From Rhizobacter sp. (GTDB taxonomy: Bacteria; Pseudomonadota; Gammaproteobacteria; Burkholderiales; Burkholderiaceae_C): a DNA stretch of 55,829 bases. The notes beneath the pieces were generated by a model, which was not told the origin of the DNA, ran no database searches, and saw nothing but the letters and a program-made list of their open reading frames with translations. Numbering within the stretch: the stretch's first letter is position 1; the number at the start of each line of letters is the position of its first letter. Shown in pieces: positions 9,976-20,323 of the stretch. Position numbers and translations under genes: made by a program. The DNA lies in NCBI GenBank assembly GCA_023954175.1, contig JAMLIM010000015.1, positions 1 to 55,829 on the forward strand. Reading direction: 5' to 3'.

Positions 9976-10014
9976 TCCTTACTTCATCCATGGTCCTTAC
10001 TTTAGCGTAAGGAC
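9976..10014 (-). promoter_or_regulatory. vapBC operator, inverted repeat plus extra half-site
   Basis: A perfect 8-bp inverted repeat GTCCTTAC - 6 bp - GTAAGGAC occupies 9993-10014. A third copy of TCCTTAC lies at 9976-9982, 18 bp from the matching arm, and overlaps the vapB Shine-Dalgarno. Spaced repeats just before an AbrB-type antitoxin start are typical autoregulation sites. The repeat also begins 3 bp after the TGA of the glutamine-synthetase-like gene's end side, so it could instead act as its terminator, but there is no T run. Confidence 0.6.
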
Positions 10015-10016
10015 GG

Positions 10017-11441
10017 TCAGATGATCTCGAAGTAGCGCTTCATCTCCCAGTCCGTCACGCCGTCGAGCCACTGGCGCCACTCCCAGTCGCGCGTCGCGGC
10101 GAAGTGGTCGACGAAGTCGTCGCCGAGCCAGTCGCGCGCGATCGCGGACTGCCTGAAGTTGCGCGTCGTCTCTATCAGCGTGCGCGGCGCGCGCGGGATG
10201 TTCTCGGCGCCGACATTCGTGCCGGTGATCGGCGGCTGCGTGAGCTTCAGGCCCTTCTCGACGCCGTGCAGCCCGGCCGCGATGACGGCGGCCATCGCGA
10301 GGTACGGGTTGACGTCCGCGCCCGGGCAGCGCGTTTCGAGCCGCGTCGCCTTCGGGCTGCCGGCGATCACGCGAAAGCTCGCGGTGCGGTTGTCGATGCC
10401 CCAGGTCGGCTTCACCGGCGCCCAGTAGCCGTCGACGAGGCGCTTGTAGCTGTTGATCGTCGGCCAGAACAGCGGCGCGAATTCCATCAGGCACGCGATC
10501 TGGCCCGCGAGGTAGCTCTCGAACAGCGGGCTCATTGCGCGCGGGCTCTTCGCGTCGTGGAACAGATTGCGTTTGCCGTCGGACAGGCTCTGATGCACAT
10601 GCCCGCTGCAGCCCGGCAGCGACGCGCTCCACTTCGCCATGAAGCTCGGCATGATCCCGAAGCGCGCGCCGATCTCCTTCGCGCCCGACTTGAAGAGGAT
10701 CGCGCGGTCCGCCTGTTCGAGCGCCTCGCTGAACGCGATCGCCGCCTCGTAGACGCCCGGCCCGGTCTCGGTGTGCAGGCCTTCGATCGGCACGCCGAAG
10801 GCGAGCATGTCGTCCATCAGCGCGTTGAAGAAGCCGCGATGCTGATTCGTGCGCAGCAGCGAATAGCCGAACATGCCGGGCGTGATCGGCGTCGGCCCGA
10901 CGCCCTTCTTCTCGGCCCAGCTCTGCGGCGTCTCGAGGAAGTTGAACCACTCGAATTCCATGCCCGTCATCGCGGTGAAGCCGAGCTTCTCGGCGCGCTT
11001 CAGCACGCGTTTCAGGGCCTGACGCGGGCAGGCACCGTGCGGGCTGCCGTCGGCGTTGACGAACTCGCCGAGGAAGAAGGGCACGCCGTCGTCCCACGGC
11101 ACGCTGCGATGCGTCGCGAGGTCGAGGCGCGCCAGCGCGTCCGGGAAACCGTGCTGCCAGCCGGTGAGCGTCGTGTTGTCGTAGCACTGGTCGTGCGAGT
11201 CCCAGCCGAAGACGACGTCGCAGAAGCCGAAGCCACCGCCCGGGCCCGGGTCCGCCGCGCCGAGGAACTTGTCCTTGTGCAGCATCTTGCCGCGCAGCAC
11301 ACCGTCGATGTCGCTGCAGGCGACCTTCACGCGCTGGAACGACGATTCGCGCACCGCTCGCAGGGCAGGGTGCAGCTCGCCCGCGGATCCGCTCTTCGTC
11401 TTGTTGGCCGTCATCTTGTTCGCCGCTGGTCTTGATGCCAT
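10017..11441 (-). CDS. glutamine synthetase family protein (possible gamma-glutamyl-amine ligase)
   Basis: A 474-residue ATP-dependent ligase of the glutamine synthetase superfamily. The beta-grasp N-terminus contains CSDIDGVLRGKML; catalytic-domain motifs include the metal-binding MEFEWF, ETGPGVYEAA, SGHVHQSLSD, and the ATP/phosphate region NRTASFRV with the conserved Arg. The divergent N-terminus and lack of the classic adenylylation-site motif suggest it is not housekeeping GlnA but a relative of PuuA/GlnA4-type enzymes that glutamylate an amine. AGGAG lies 7 nt before ATG 11441. It follows phnW by 34 bp on the same strand, so it is probably co-expressed with AEP breakdown. The acceptor (ammonia, ethanolamine, a polyamine or AEP itself) is unknown. 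Confidence 0.85.
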   Translation of the reverse strand: MASRPAANKMTANKTKSGSAGELHPALRAVRESSFQRVKVACSDIDGVLRGKMLHKDKFLGAADPGPGGGFGFCDVVFGWDSHDQCYDNTTLTGWQHGFPDALARLDLATHRSVPWDDGVPFFLGEFVNADGSPHGACPRQALKRVLKRAEKLGFTAMTGMEFEWFNFLETPQSWAEKKGVGPTPITPGMFGYSLLRTNQHRGFFNALMDDMLAFGVPIEGLHTETGPGVYEAAIAFSEALEQADRAILFKSGAKEIGARFGIMPSFMAKWSASLPGCSGHVHQSLSDGKRNLFHDAKSPRAMSPLFESYLAGQIACLMEFAPLFWPTINSYKRLVDGYWAPVKPTWGIDNRTASFRVIAGSPKATRLETRCPGADVNPYLAMAAVIAAGLHGVEKGLKLTQPPITGTNVGAENIPRAPRTLIETTRNFRQSAIARDWLGDDFVDHFAATRDWEWRQWLDGVTDWEMKRYFEII

Positions 11442-11475
11442 CCACGCGCTCCTGAATGCTTCGACACGCGCCGGT

Positions 11476-12585
11476 TCAGCCCGGCGTCGGTATGCCCATT
11501 TCGCGCAGCGCGTCGCCCACGGCGTTGACGGCCTGCGTCATCTCGTTGCGACCGATCGCGCCGATGCAGCCGACGCGAAAGGTCTCGACTTCGGTCAGCT
11601 TGCCCGGGTAGAGGATGAAGCCGCGCGCCTTCGCGGCGGCATAGAAGCGCTTGAAGTCGTAGGCCGGGTGCTTCGGCGCGTGGAAGGTGACGATGATCGG
11701 CGCCTGCAGCTCGGCGCGCAGGAAGGGTTCGAGCCCAAGCGCCGCCAGGCCCTCGATCAGGATGCGGCAGTTGTCCGCATAGCGCGCACCGCGCGCCGCC
11801 TGACCGCCCTCCTCGACGAACTGCGCCACCGCCTCGGCGAGCGCGACCATCACGTGCGTCGGCGGCGTGAAGCGCCACTGCGTCGTCTTCTCCATGTACT
11901 GATGCTGGTCGTACAGGTCCATCGCCAGGCTCTGGCTGTTGCCGGCGCAGGCGTCGAGGATCGCCTTGCGCAGGAACACGAAGCCCATGCCCGGCACGCC
12001 CTCCAGACACTTGCCGCTGGCGGCGACGAGGGCGTCGAAGCGCATCGTGCGCGCGTCGATCTCGATCGCGCCGAACGAGCTCATCGCGTCGACGATCAGC
12101 CCGCGCCCGGCGCGCTCGCAGACGGCGGCGACCTCGGCAAACGGATTGAGGACGCCGGTGCCGGTCTCGCAGTGGATCAGGATCACGTGCGTGATCGACG
12201 CATCCTTGGCGAGCTTCGTTTCGAGCACGCGCGGCGACACCGCCTCGTCTTCGCCGAACGCGATCACCGACGCGCGGCGGCCCATCAACTGCGTCAGCTT
12301 CGCCGCGCGCTTGCAGTAGGCGCCGTTGTCGAGCACGAGCACATGGCCGTCGCGCGGCACGACGGTTGCCACCGCCGCCTCGACGCTGAAGGTGCCGCTG
12401 CCCTGCAAGGGCACGACGACGTGGGTGTCGTGGCCATGGACGATGTCGAGCAGTTGCGAACGCAGGCGCGCGGTGACGGCGTTGAAGTCGGCGTCCCACG
12501 AGCCCCAGTCCTTGAGCATCGCGAGCTTGGTTCGCAGCGTCGTCGTGAGGGGCCCGGGGGTGAGGAGGATGGGGTCGCGGTCCAT
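11476..12585 (-). CDS. phnW: 2-aminoethylphosphonate--pyruvate transaminase
   Basis: A 369-residue class V PLP aminotransferase that converts 2-aminoethylphosphonate and pyruvate into phosphonoacetaldehyde and alanine, the first step of AEP use. Hallmarks are [10 protein letters not shown] at the N-terminus, [12 protein letters not shown], the aspartate in [14 protein letters not shown] and the PLP lysine in [25 protein letters not shown] near the end is also typical. The start is ATG 12585 (MDRDPILL) with GGAG 8 nt before it; 20 extra in-frame codons upstream are not family-like. It heads a transcript with the glutamine-synthetase-like gene. Upstream lie 1.1 kb of repeats before the transporter operon. 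Confidence 0.93.
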   Translation of the reverse strand: MDRDPILLTPGPLTTTLRTKLAMLKDWGSWDADFNAVTARLRSQLLDIVHGHDTHVVVPLQGSGTFSVEAAVATVVPRDGHVLVLDNGAYCKRAAKLTQLMGRRASVIAFGEDEAVSPRVLETKLAKDASITHVILIHCETGTGVLNPFAEVAAVCERAGRGLIVDAMSSFGAIEIDARTMRFDALVAASGKCLEGVPGMGFVFLRKAILDACAGNSQSLAMDLYDQHQYMEKTTQWRFTPPTHVMVALAEAVAQFVEEGGQAARGARYADNCRILIEGLAALGLEPFLRAELQAPIIVTFHAPKHPAYDFKRFYAAAKARGFILYPGKLTEVETFRVGCIGAIGRNEMTQAVNAVGDALREMGIPTPG

Positions 12586-12898
12586 GTCAGTTGCTCCAGC
12601 GTGCATCGCGCGAGCCGCGACGCATGAAACGGGCCGGCCTTCCACTTGGGGGCAGGTTGCCGCAGGTAAACGGAAGGCAAGGCGGTGTTGGTGCGCCGAT
12701 CCCGAACCGGGTCTCGCGGTCGGGTTCGGTGCCCCTGCGGGGGACGACCGCCAGGCGGCCGGGAGTCGTCGGTTTCATTTCAGTTTTCCACCGCGCTTCG
12801 ACCGACCCGCGACGCATGAGACGCCGCGACGTCGAGGGCAGTTCGTGAGTCTTGGTAGCTGTTCGACGGTGAGCGTCGATATGAACCGCTTGTGCGTC

Positions 12899-13049
12899 GC
12901 GCCATGCGGTAGCCGCTGGGGGTTCGAGCGCCTTGGCGACGCGCCAGGCGATTTCGATCGGGGGTTCCGGGGCTTTGGTGTCGTGCCTGGCGGTGCCCGC
13001 CGGGGGTTCCGGCGCTTTCGCGTCGCGCCAGGCGGTACCCGCCGAGGGC
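12899..13049. repeat. 42-bp tandem repeat array, about 3.6 units
   Basis: Three full units (12899-12940, 12941-12982, 12983-13024) and a partial fourth follow each other without spacers. The consensus starts GCGCCAGGCGGTACCCGCCG and continues with GGGGGTTCCGGCGCTTTCG-like sequence; units differ at several positions. The period is a multiple of three, so the array stays open in several frames and creates false 14-residue repeat peptides. The last unit merges into the left long inverted-repeat arm. The rest of the 1.1-kb gap from 12586 to 12898 holds no gene I can support, only two copies of a CGCGACGCATGA-type motif (12617 and 12810 areas). Confidence 0.8.
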
Positions 13050-13612
13050 TCATGGTTACGCGGTCGGCGCACAGCGCCGACTGCACTGCGGTTCTCGGCC
13101 AGGGGTCGCGTCGCAGAACTCGCTTCACTCACTTCGTTCGTTGCGCTCAGACAGTTGCGACGAGTCAGTCTACGAAGCGCGCTGCGCGCGCCGACCCCTG
13201 TCCTGCGATCCTCGTCGCTCCACAAATCGCCCCCGGCGGGCACCGCCTGCCGCGACGGTTCTTCTCGTGGGTGAAGCAAAACAAATGCAACAGCAAAGGC
13301 GTGCCCGGGCAGGCCACGGCGCGCCTGCGCAGCGCCGAGTAGGTGAGCAGGGACACAAGCGGTCCGGGGGACCGCTTGTGCCTTGCGAACGGCCGGGCGT
13401 CCTCGCCCGGCGCGGCCTGCAAGGCCAGGGCTCGTGGCCGCGCGCGCAGCGCCGTGATCTCTGACCCGTCGCGATTGTCTGAACGGAGCGAACGCAGTGA
13501 GCGCAGTGAGTTGAGCGACGTGGCCGCGAGACCGAGCATCGCAGGGCAGTCGGCGCAACGCGCCGACCGCGGAGGTGAAGCGCCGTGGACTGTCCGGGCA
13601 CGCCTTTGCCGC
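13019..13612 (+). repeat. left arm of a long inverted repeat flanking the phn transporter/phnRA block
   Basis: Two blocks match the reverse complement of 20324-20838. Block A (13019-13340) pairs with 20518-20838 with roughly a dozen mismatches by eye; block B (13428-13612) pairs with 20324-20510 with a few mismatches and a small indel. Between A and B the left arm has about 87 extra bases (13341-13427) that the right arm lacks. Block B and the end of A are bordered by related, oppositely facing sequences around GGCGTGCCCGG (about 13297 and 13600), like ends of a small element. No convincing coding sequence is present; open frames here are repeat artefacts. Confidence 0.85.
13354..13411. repeat. 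two strong hairpins within the left arm's unique segment
   Basis: CACAAGCGGTCC - GGG - GGACCGCTTGTG (13354-13380) is a perfect 12-bp stem. GCCGGGCG - TCCT - CGCCCGGC (13392-13411) is a perfect 8-bp stem. A weaker GGCC/GGCC hairpin follows. None has a T run, so they do not look like standard intrinsic terminators. They lie only in the left copy of the long repeat, between blocks A and B, and about 270 bp beyond the end of the permease gene. Confidence 0.65.
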
Positions 13613-13641
13613 ACTTGCCGCACTTGCCGCACTTGCCGCGC
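13606..13641. repeat. 9-bp tandem repeat, four copies
   Basis: TTGCCGCAC is repeated at 13606, 13615 and 13624, with a fourth slightly changed copy at 13633. It lies at the inner end of the left long-repeat arm, about 40 bp from the stop of the permease gene. The right arm does not have this expansion, so copy number may vary between strains by replication slippage. Confidence 0.75.
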
Positions 13642-13680
13642 AAGCCATCGTATCCCCAATGAAGCGCGGGGCGATTCACT

Positions 13681-15393
13681 TCAGGCTTTCCATGCCTGCG
13701 TGCGGCGCTCGACCAGACGCGACAGCGCCCAGAAGATCAGCGTCGCCACGGTGGAGGCGGCGAAGATGAGCAATGCCATCGCGGCGGCGGCGCCGATCTC
13801 GCCGGCTTCGTCGAGGTTCAGGATGGCGATCGCCGCCACCTTGGTGTCGGGCGAATAGAGGAACACCACGGCCGAGATCGTGGTCATCGCGTTGACGAAG
13901 AAGTAGCGCGCGATGTCCACCAGCGCGGGCGTGCAGATCGGCAGCGTCACGCGCCAGAAGGTCTTGTAGAACGGCACCTTCAGCGACGCCGACACCGATT
14001 CGAATTCGGCGTCGAGCGACTTCAGCGCAGTCACCGCCGTCAGGTGCCCGGTGGTGTAGAAGTGAATGATGGTGCACAGCGTGAGCAGCGTCAGCGTGCG
14101 GTACAGCCCGCTGAGCGGATTGGCCGGCTCGTTGAAGAAGAAGATGTAGCCCAGGCCCAGCACGAGCCCCGGCACCGCCATCGGCAGCATGCACAGCAGC
14201 CGCACCAGGCTGCGCAGCGGCGCGGCGCCGTGCGTCTTTTCCAGTAGGTAGGCGGTGATGAAGACCAGCGCCGTGCCGAACACGGCCGTGCCCGCGGCCA
14301 TGCTCAGGCTGTTGAAGAACGCATCGCCCACCTCGGCATCGAACAGGCCCATGTGGTAGTGCTGCAGGCTGAAGGACAGGTCGTAGGGCCAGAACTTGAC
14401 GAACGACGCGAAGATCGCCATGCCGAGCATGCACAGCATCAGCACGACGACCACGCCGCAGTAGAGCGTCATCACGCCGTCGAACAGCGCGTCGCGCTTG
14501 GGCCGGTAGGGCACGGCGCGCGCGCTGAGCATCGCGGTCTGCTTGCGCTGCACCAGATGGTCGATGCCGAAGGTCAGCACCGCGGGCGCCAGCAGCAGCA
14601 GCGCCACGACTGCGCCCTTCTGGAAATCCTGCTGGCCGATGACGAGCTTGAAGATATCGGTCGCGAGCACGTTGAAGTTGCCGCCGATGACCTTGGGAAT
14701 GCCGAAATCGGTAAGCACCAGCGTGAAGGTCACGAGCGCGGCCGAGATCAGGCCGTACTTGGCGCCGGGCAGCGTGATCGTCCAGAACTTGCGCGCGGCG
14801 CCCGTGCCCATGCTGTCGGCGGCTTCGTAGAGCCGCGCGTCGGAGGCGGTGAGCGCGGTGACGAGGATCATCAGCGCGTGCGGAAAGAGCGCGAAGCACT
14901 CGGCGATGACGATGCCCGGCGCGCCATAGATCTGATCGATGCCGACGTCGGTGAGCAAGGCCTTGAGCACGCCCTGGTTGCCGAACCAGTAGATGAGCGA
15001 AATGGCAGACAGCAGCGACGGCGCGAGCAGCGGGATCAGCGTGACGCCGCGCGCCAGCTTCTTGAAGGGCATGCGGCTGCGCGTCAGCGCATAGGCGAAG
15101 CCGAACGCCGCCGGCACGGTGACGATCGTGACCAGGCCCGACACCCACAGGCTGTTCCACAGCGAATCGAGCAGCGCCGGCGTGCGCGCGTATTCGATGA
15201 AGTTCTGCAGCCCGACCCACTCGTTGCTCTTGTCCTGCAACGACTTGAACAGGATCGCGGCCAGCGGCGCGGCCAGGAACGCCAGCAGCACCAGCGCGAC
15301 GAACAGCAGCGCCAGATGCGCGATGCGCTCGCTCCAGTGCGTGCGCAGCCTGACGTGGCGCGCCGATGCGACGGGCAAGGTGGCCGAACTCAC
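13681..15393 (-). CDS. 2-aminoethylphosphonate ABC transporter permease, two fused membrane units
   Basis: A 570-residue inner-membrane permease with about twelve helices in two homologous halves (about residues 20-300 and 310-565), each with an EAA-type loop (ASDARLYEAADSMG region and SLDAEFESVSASLKV). This is the fused single-chain form found with AEP importers, in place of separate PhnU and PhnV, and resembles FbpB/ThiP-type permeases. The start is GTG 15393, 5 bp after the ATPase stop; no better start exists before the ATPase gene overlaps it. It forms a channel with PhnT to import AEP delivered by PhnS. AEP specificity rests on the neighbouring phnW, phnA and phnY genes. It ends near the left repeat arm. 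Confidence 0.85.
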   Translation of the reverse strand: MSSATLPVASARHVRLRTHWSERIAHLALLFVALVLLAFLAAPLAAILFKSLQDKSNEWVGLQNFIEYARTPALLDSLWNSLWVSGLVTIVTVPAAFGFAYALTRSRMPFKKLARGVTLIPLLAPSLLSAISLIYWFGNQGVLKALLTDVGIDQIYGAPGIVIAECFALFPHALMILVTALTASDARLYEAADSMGTGAARKFWTITLPGAKYGLISAALVTFTLVLTDFGIPKVIGGNFNVLATDIFKLVIGQQDFQKGAVVALLLLAPAVLTFGIDHLVQRKQTAMLSARAVPYRPKRDALFDGVMTLYCGVVVVLMLCMLGMAIFASFVKFWPYDLSFSLQHYHMGLFDAEVGDAFFNSLSMAAGTAVFGTALVFITAYLLEKTHGAAPLRSLVRLLCMLPMAVPGLVLGLGYIFFFNEPANPLSGLYRTLTLLTLCTIIHFYTTGHLTAVTALKSLDAEFESVSASLKVPFYKTFWRVTLPICTPALVDIARYFFVNAMTTISAVVFLYSPDTKVAAIAILNLDEAGEIGAAAAMALLIFAASTVATLIFWALSRLVERRTQAWKA

Positions 15394-15398
15394 GGCCG

Positions 15399-16493
15399 TC
15401 AGGCGAAGAGGTGCATGCGGTCGGGCAGCAGGCGCAGCGGCAGCCGGGCGCCGACCTCGAGCTGCTGCTCGAGGAGGAAGTTCAGCGACAGCGTCACGTT
15501 CAGCGGCTGCTGGCTCAGCGCGTCGGCGCGCACCTGCACCAGGCAATAGGAGCCGAGGAACTCGATCTTGTCGATGCAGGCCTCGAACACGTTGGCGTCG
15601 CCCGGTGCGATCGGCTGCGCCAGCACGTCTTCCGGGCGCAGGTAGATGGTGACTTCCTGCCCGGCCGCGCCGTCGTGCAGGCATTCGAAGGCTGCGCCGC
15701 CAAAGTGCACGCGGTTGGCGCCGGCGAGCGTGCCCGGCAGCGCGTTGATGCGGCCGACGAAGTCGGCGACGAAGGGGGTGGCGGGGTGGCGATAGACCTC
15801 GCGCGGCGAGCCGACCTGCTCGATCACGCCCTGGTTCATGACGACGATGCGGTCCGCCACCGCCAGCGCCTCTTCCTGATCGTGCGTGACCATGATCGTC
15901 GTGACGCCGAGCTTTTGCTGCAGCGCGCGGATCTCCTGGCGCAGGTGCACGCGCACGGTCGCGTCGAGCGCCGACAGCGGCTCGTCGAGCAGCAGCAGGC
16001 CGGGCGAGGTGGCCAGCGCGCGCGCGAGCGCGATGCGCTGCTGCTGGCCGCCGGACAACTGCGCCGGGAACTTGGCCTCGCTGCCCGGCAGGCCGACGAG
16101 TGCGAGCAGTTCCTCGACCCGCTGGCGCGCACGCGCGCGCGGCATGCGCCGGTTCACGAGGCCGTAGGCGACGTTGTCGGCGACGTTCAGGTTGGGGAAC
16201 AGGGCATAGGACTGGAAGACGATGCCGTAGTCGCGCTGCGCCGGCGGCAGCGTGGAGATGTCCTTGCCATGCAGCACGATGCGCCCGGCGGTCTGCGTCT
16301 CGAGGCCGGCGATGATGCGCAGGATGGTCGTCTTGCCGCAGCCCGAGGGCCCGAGGAAGCAGACGAATTCACCCTGCGCGATCTCCAGGTCCAGGCCCTG
16401 CAGCGCGACGAACTGGCCGAACTCCTTGCGGATGCCGACCAGTTGCAGAAACGGGAGCGTGCCGGACGACGCGGCGCCACCGGCAGCAGCCAT
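15399..16493 (-). CDS. phnT: 2-aminoethylphosphonate ABC transporter ATP-binding protein
   Basis: A 364-residue ATPase. Walker A is GPSGCGKTT, the Q-loop FQSYALFPN, the signature LSGGQQQRIALARAL, Walker B LLLLDEPLSALD and the switch His in VTHDQEEAL. From about residue 245 a TOBE-type domain follows (GRINALPGTLAG, YLRPEDVL), as in PotA/FbpC-like importers. ATG 16493 overlaps the phnS stop as TAATG, so translation is coupled; the in-frame codons further upstream belong to phnS sequence. It is the second gene of the phnS-phnT-permease operon. Confidence 0.88.
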   Translation of the reverse strand: MAAAGGAASSGTLPFLQLVGIRKEFGQFVALQGLDLEIAQGEFVCFLGPSGCGKTTILRIIAGLETQTAGRIVLHGKDISTLPPAQRDYGIVFQSYALFPNLNVADNVAYGLVNRRMPRARARQRVEELLALVGLPGSEAKFPAQLSGGQQQRIALARALATSPGLLLLDEPLSALDATVRVHLRQEIRALQQKLGVTTIMVTHDQEEALAVADRIVVMNQGVIEQVGSPREVYRHPATPFVADFVGRINALPGTLAGANRVHFGGAAFECLHDGAAGQEVTIYLRPEDVLAQPIAPGDANVFEACIDKIEFLGSYCLVQVRADALSQQPLNVTLSLNFLLEQQLEVGARLPLRLLPDRMHLFA

Positions 16494-17527
16494 TACTTCT
16501 TCGGCTCGCTCTTCGCGCTGTAGCGCTTGTTCCACTCGGCCAGGATGCGCTCGCGGTTGGTGGCCGCGAAGTTGAAGTCCATCTTGATCAGGCGCGACTC
16601 GTAGTCGGCCGGGATGTTCGCCAGCTTCGGTGCCACGCCCGGCTGCGCGGTGACGGCGAAGTTCTTGCCGTACAGGATCATCGCGTCCTTGCTCGAGGCC
16701 CAGTCGGCGAGCTTCTTCGCGGCGTCGAGCTTCTTCGTGCCCTTGTAGATCGCGAACGATTCCAGGTCCCAGCCCAGGCCTTCCTTCGGGAACACGAGGT
16801 CGATCGGCGCGCCCTTGGCCTTGTTGGTGTGGCCGCGGTACTCGAACGAGATGCCCGCCACGTACTCGCCGGCAGCGGCCATGTTGCAGGGCTTGGAGCC
16901 GGAGTGGGTGTACTGCGCGATGTTCTCGTTGAGCGCGTCCATGTACTTCCAGCCGCCGCCCTTGCCGTTGTCGTCACCCCACATCTGCAACCAGGCGATC
17001 ACGTCGAAGTAGCCCGTGCCCGAAGACGCCGGATTGGGCATCACGATCTGGCCCTTGTAGACCGGCTTGAGCAGGTCCTTCCACGTCTGCGGCACGGGGA
17101 TGTTGCGCTTCTTGGCCTCGACCGTGTTCACGCACACGACCGCGCCGTAGACGTCCATGCCCCACCAGGCGGGCGGGTTCTTGCTGTCGCGGTACTGGCC
17201 CATGATCGCGTCCAGGTTCAGCGGCGCGTAGGGCTGGAGCATGCCCTGCTGGTCGAACAGGGCGAGCCCCGAGGCGGCGACGCCCCAGATGACGTCGGCT
17301 TGCGGGTTGTTCTTCTCGGCCAGCAGCTTGGCGATGATGACGCCGGTCGAATCGCGCACGAACTTGAGCTCGATGTCGGGATAGGCCTTGTTGAAGCCCT
17401 CCTGGTAGGCCTTGAGTTGATCGGTTTCCAGCGCGGTGTAGACGAGCAGTTCCGTCTTCTCGGCGGCGGCGCCGGCGGCGAACGCAAGCGTCAGCGCGAG
17501 CGAAAGGCATTTCAGGGCAAAGCGCAT
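16493..17527 (-). CDS. phnS: 2-aminoethylphosphonate-binding periplasmic protein
   Basis: A 344-residue extracellular solute-binding protein of the iron/AEP (FbpA-like) class. A signal peptide (residues 1-22, cleavage after AGAAA) precedes the mature start EKTELLVYTALETDQLKAYQ. Typical segments are FVRDSTGVIIAKLLAEK, ADVIWGVAASGLALF and MPNPASSGTGYFDVIAW, the last matching anion-binding loops of the family. GAGGAG lies 6 nt before ATG 17527. It is the first gene of the transporter operon, transcribed away from phnR from a shared control region. AEP as ligand is inferred from context; the fold is shared with ferric-ion binders. Confidence 0.87.
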   Translation of the reverse strand: MRFALKCLSLALTLAFAAGAAAEKTELLVYTALETDQLKAYQEGFNKAYPDIELKFVRDSTGVIIAKLLAEKNNPQADVIWGVAASGLALFDQQGMLQPYAPLNLDAIMGQYRDSKNPPAWWGMDVYGAVVCVNTVEAKKRNIPVPQTWKDLLKPVYKGQIVMPNPASSGTGYFDVIAWLQMWGDDNGKGGGWKYMDALNENIAQYTHSGSKPCNMAAAGEYVAGISFEYRGHTNKAKGAPIDLVFPKEGLGWDLESFAIYKGTKKLDAAKKLADWASSKDAMILYGKNFAVTAQPGVAPKLANIPADYESRLIKMDFNFAATNRERILAEWNKRYSAKSEPKK

Positions 17528-17607
17528 CGAAGTCTCCTCGGGTGGTTTTCGGGACAGTGAACGAAAGCGGCGCGTGTGCGATCGCTGGATGACAACGCCT
17601 TGTCTGA

Positions 17608-17683
17608 AATCTAACGGCCCCCCTGATCGCGTGTCAACGGTAGTTTGCCTATTGTTGACAATTTACCGCTTTCCCTCTGTAAT
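17608..17683. promoter_or_regulatory. divergent promoters and GntR-type operator between phnS and copD-phnR-phnA
   Basis: On the + strand TTGACA (17655-17660), a 17-bp spacer and TGTAAT (17678-17683) form a near-consensus sigma-70 promoter towards the copD-like gene. On the - strand TTGACA (17637-17632) is followed after 18 bp by TAGATT, towards phnS. The two -35 boxes form an inverted repeat TGTCAAC / GTTGACA with 15 bp between. Overlapping the + strand -35 is the palindrome ATTGTTGACAAT (17651-17662), of the TTGT-N2-ACAA type bound by FCD-class GntR regulators, so PhnR is the likely ligand-responsive repressor. This is an inference from the sequence and gene context. Confidence 0.65.
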
Positions 17684-17751
17684 GGAGCCCCCTTCCCTGC
17701 GCCGGCGCGGCGAGTGCCTCGTGTGCCGCGCCGCGATGGGCACATCACACG

Positions 17752-18198
17752 ATGAGACCGATCCTGCTCTACCTTCACCTGCTCGCCGCCTTCGCCTGGG
17801 TCGGCGGCATGTTCTTCGCCTATTTCTGCCTGCGCCCGGCCGCCGTCCAGGTGCTCGCCCCGCCCCAGCGCCTGCCGCTGTGGGTTGCCACGTTCGCGCG
17901 TTTCCTGCGCTACACGGCGATCGCGGTCGCGATCCTGCTGCTGACCGGGTTCGCGATGTTCTTCGAGGTCGGCTTCAGGCTCGCGCCGCCCGGCTGGCAC
18001 GTGATGCTTGCGCTCGGCCTCGTCATGACCGCCGTCTTCGCCTTCGTTCATCTGGCGCTGTATCCGAAGCTGCGCGCGCGCTGCGACGCCGGCGACTGGC
18101 CCGCCGCCGCGGCGACGCTCAACGCCATCCGTCGGCTCGTCGCCTTGAACCTCGGGCTCGGCGTCCTCGTGGTCGCCGCCGCGGTCTCGGCACGCTGA
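17752..18198 (+). CDS. CopD-like small integral membrane protein
   Basis: A 148-residue protein with four hydrophobic helices, starting MRPILLYLHLLAAFAWVGGM. The conserved His in helix 1 (LYLHLLAAFAWVGG) and overall layout recall the CopD/DUF-type membrane proteins linked to copper or haem handling. No soluble domain is present. It is the first gene after the strong + strand promoter at 17655 and ends 1 bp before phnR, so it is co-transcribed with phnR and phnA. A role in phosphonate use is suggested only by position. Confidence 0.65.
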   Translation: MRPILLYLHLLAAFAWVGGMFFAYFCLRPAAVQVLAPPQRLPLWVATFARFLRYTAIAVAILLLTGFAMFFEVGFRLAPPGWHVMLALGLVMTAVFAFVHLALYPKLRARCDAGDWPAAAATLNAIRRLVALNLGLGVLVVAAAVSAR

Positions 18199-18199
18199 C

Positions 18200-20231
<2,032 letters not shown>

Positions 20232-20323
20232 ATTGAAACGGACGGATCGCGCCGACGTCGCGGGGTGCGGTCGCGGGCCGTCGGCGGGTTCCTCGCGCGA
20301 ACCCGAATTGCGGGCAAGCTCGC

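Noticed and set aside
10104-11435. A 443-codon + strand frame opposite the glutamine-synthetase-like gene
   Set aside because: Same cause; no family motif and no ribosome site, fully shadowed by a clear gene.
12899-13049. Possible CRISPR array
   Set aside because: Units are contiguous with no spacers, are diverged and have no cas genes nearby; the same applies to the 27-bp array at 20833.
12587-13648. Long minus-strand frame through the repeats, with 14-residue repeat peptides (PPGATRKRRNPR type)
   Set aside because: The periodicity comes from the 42-bp tandem array and the frame crosses unrelated repeat blocks; no start signal.
13343-13858. Frames with the peptide SERSERSERSELSD in both long-repeat arms (also 19880-20461)
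   Set aside because: The serial peptide arises from repeated GAACGCAGTGAGCG-like DNA that occurs in opposite orientations in the two arms; intergenic repeat, not a protein family.
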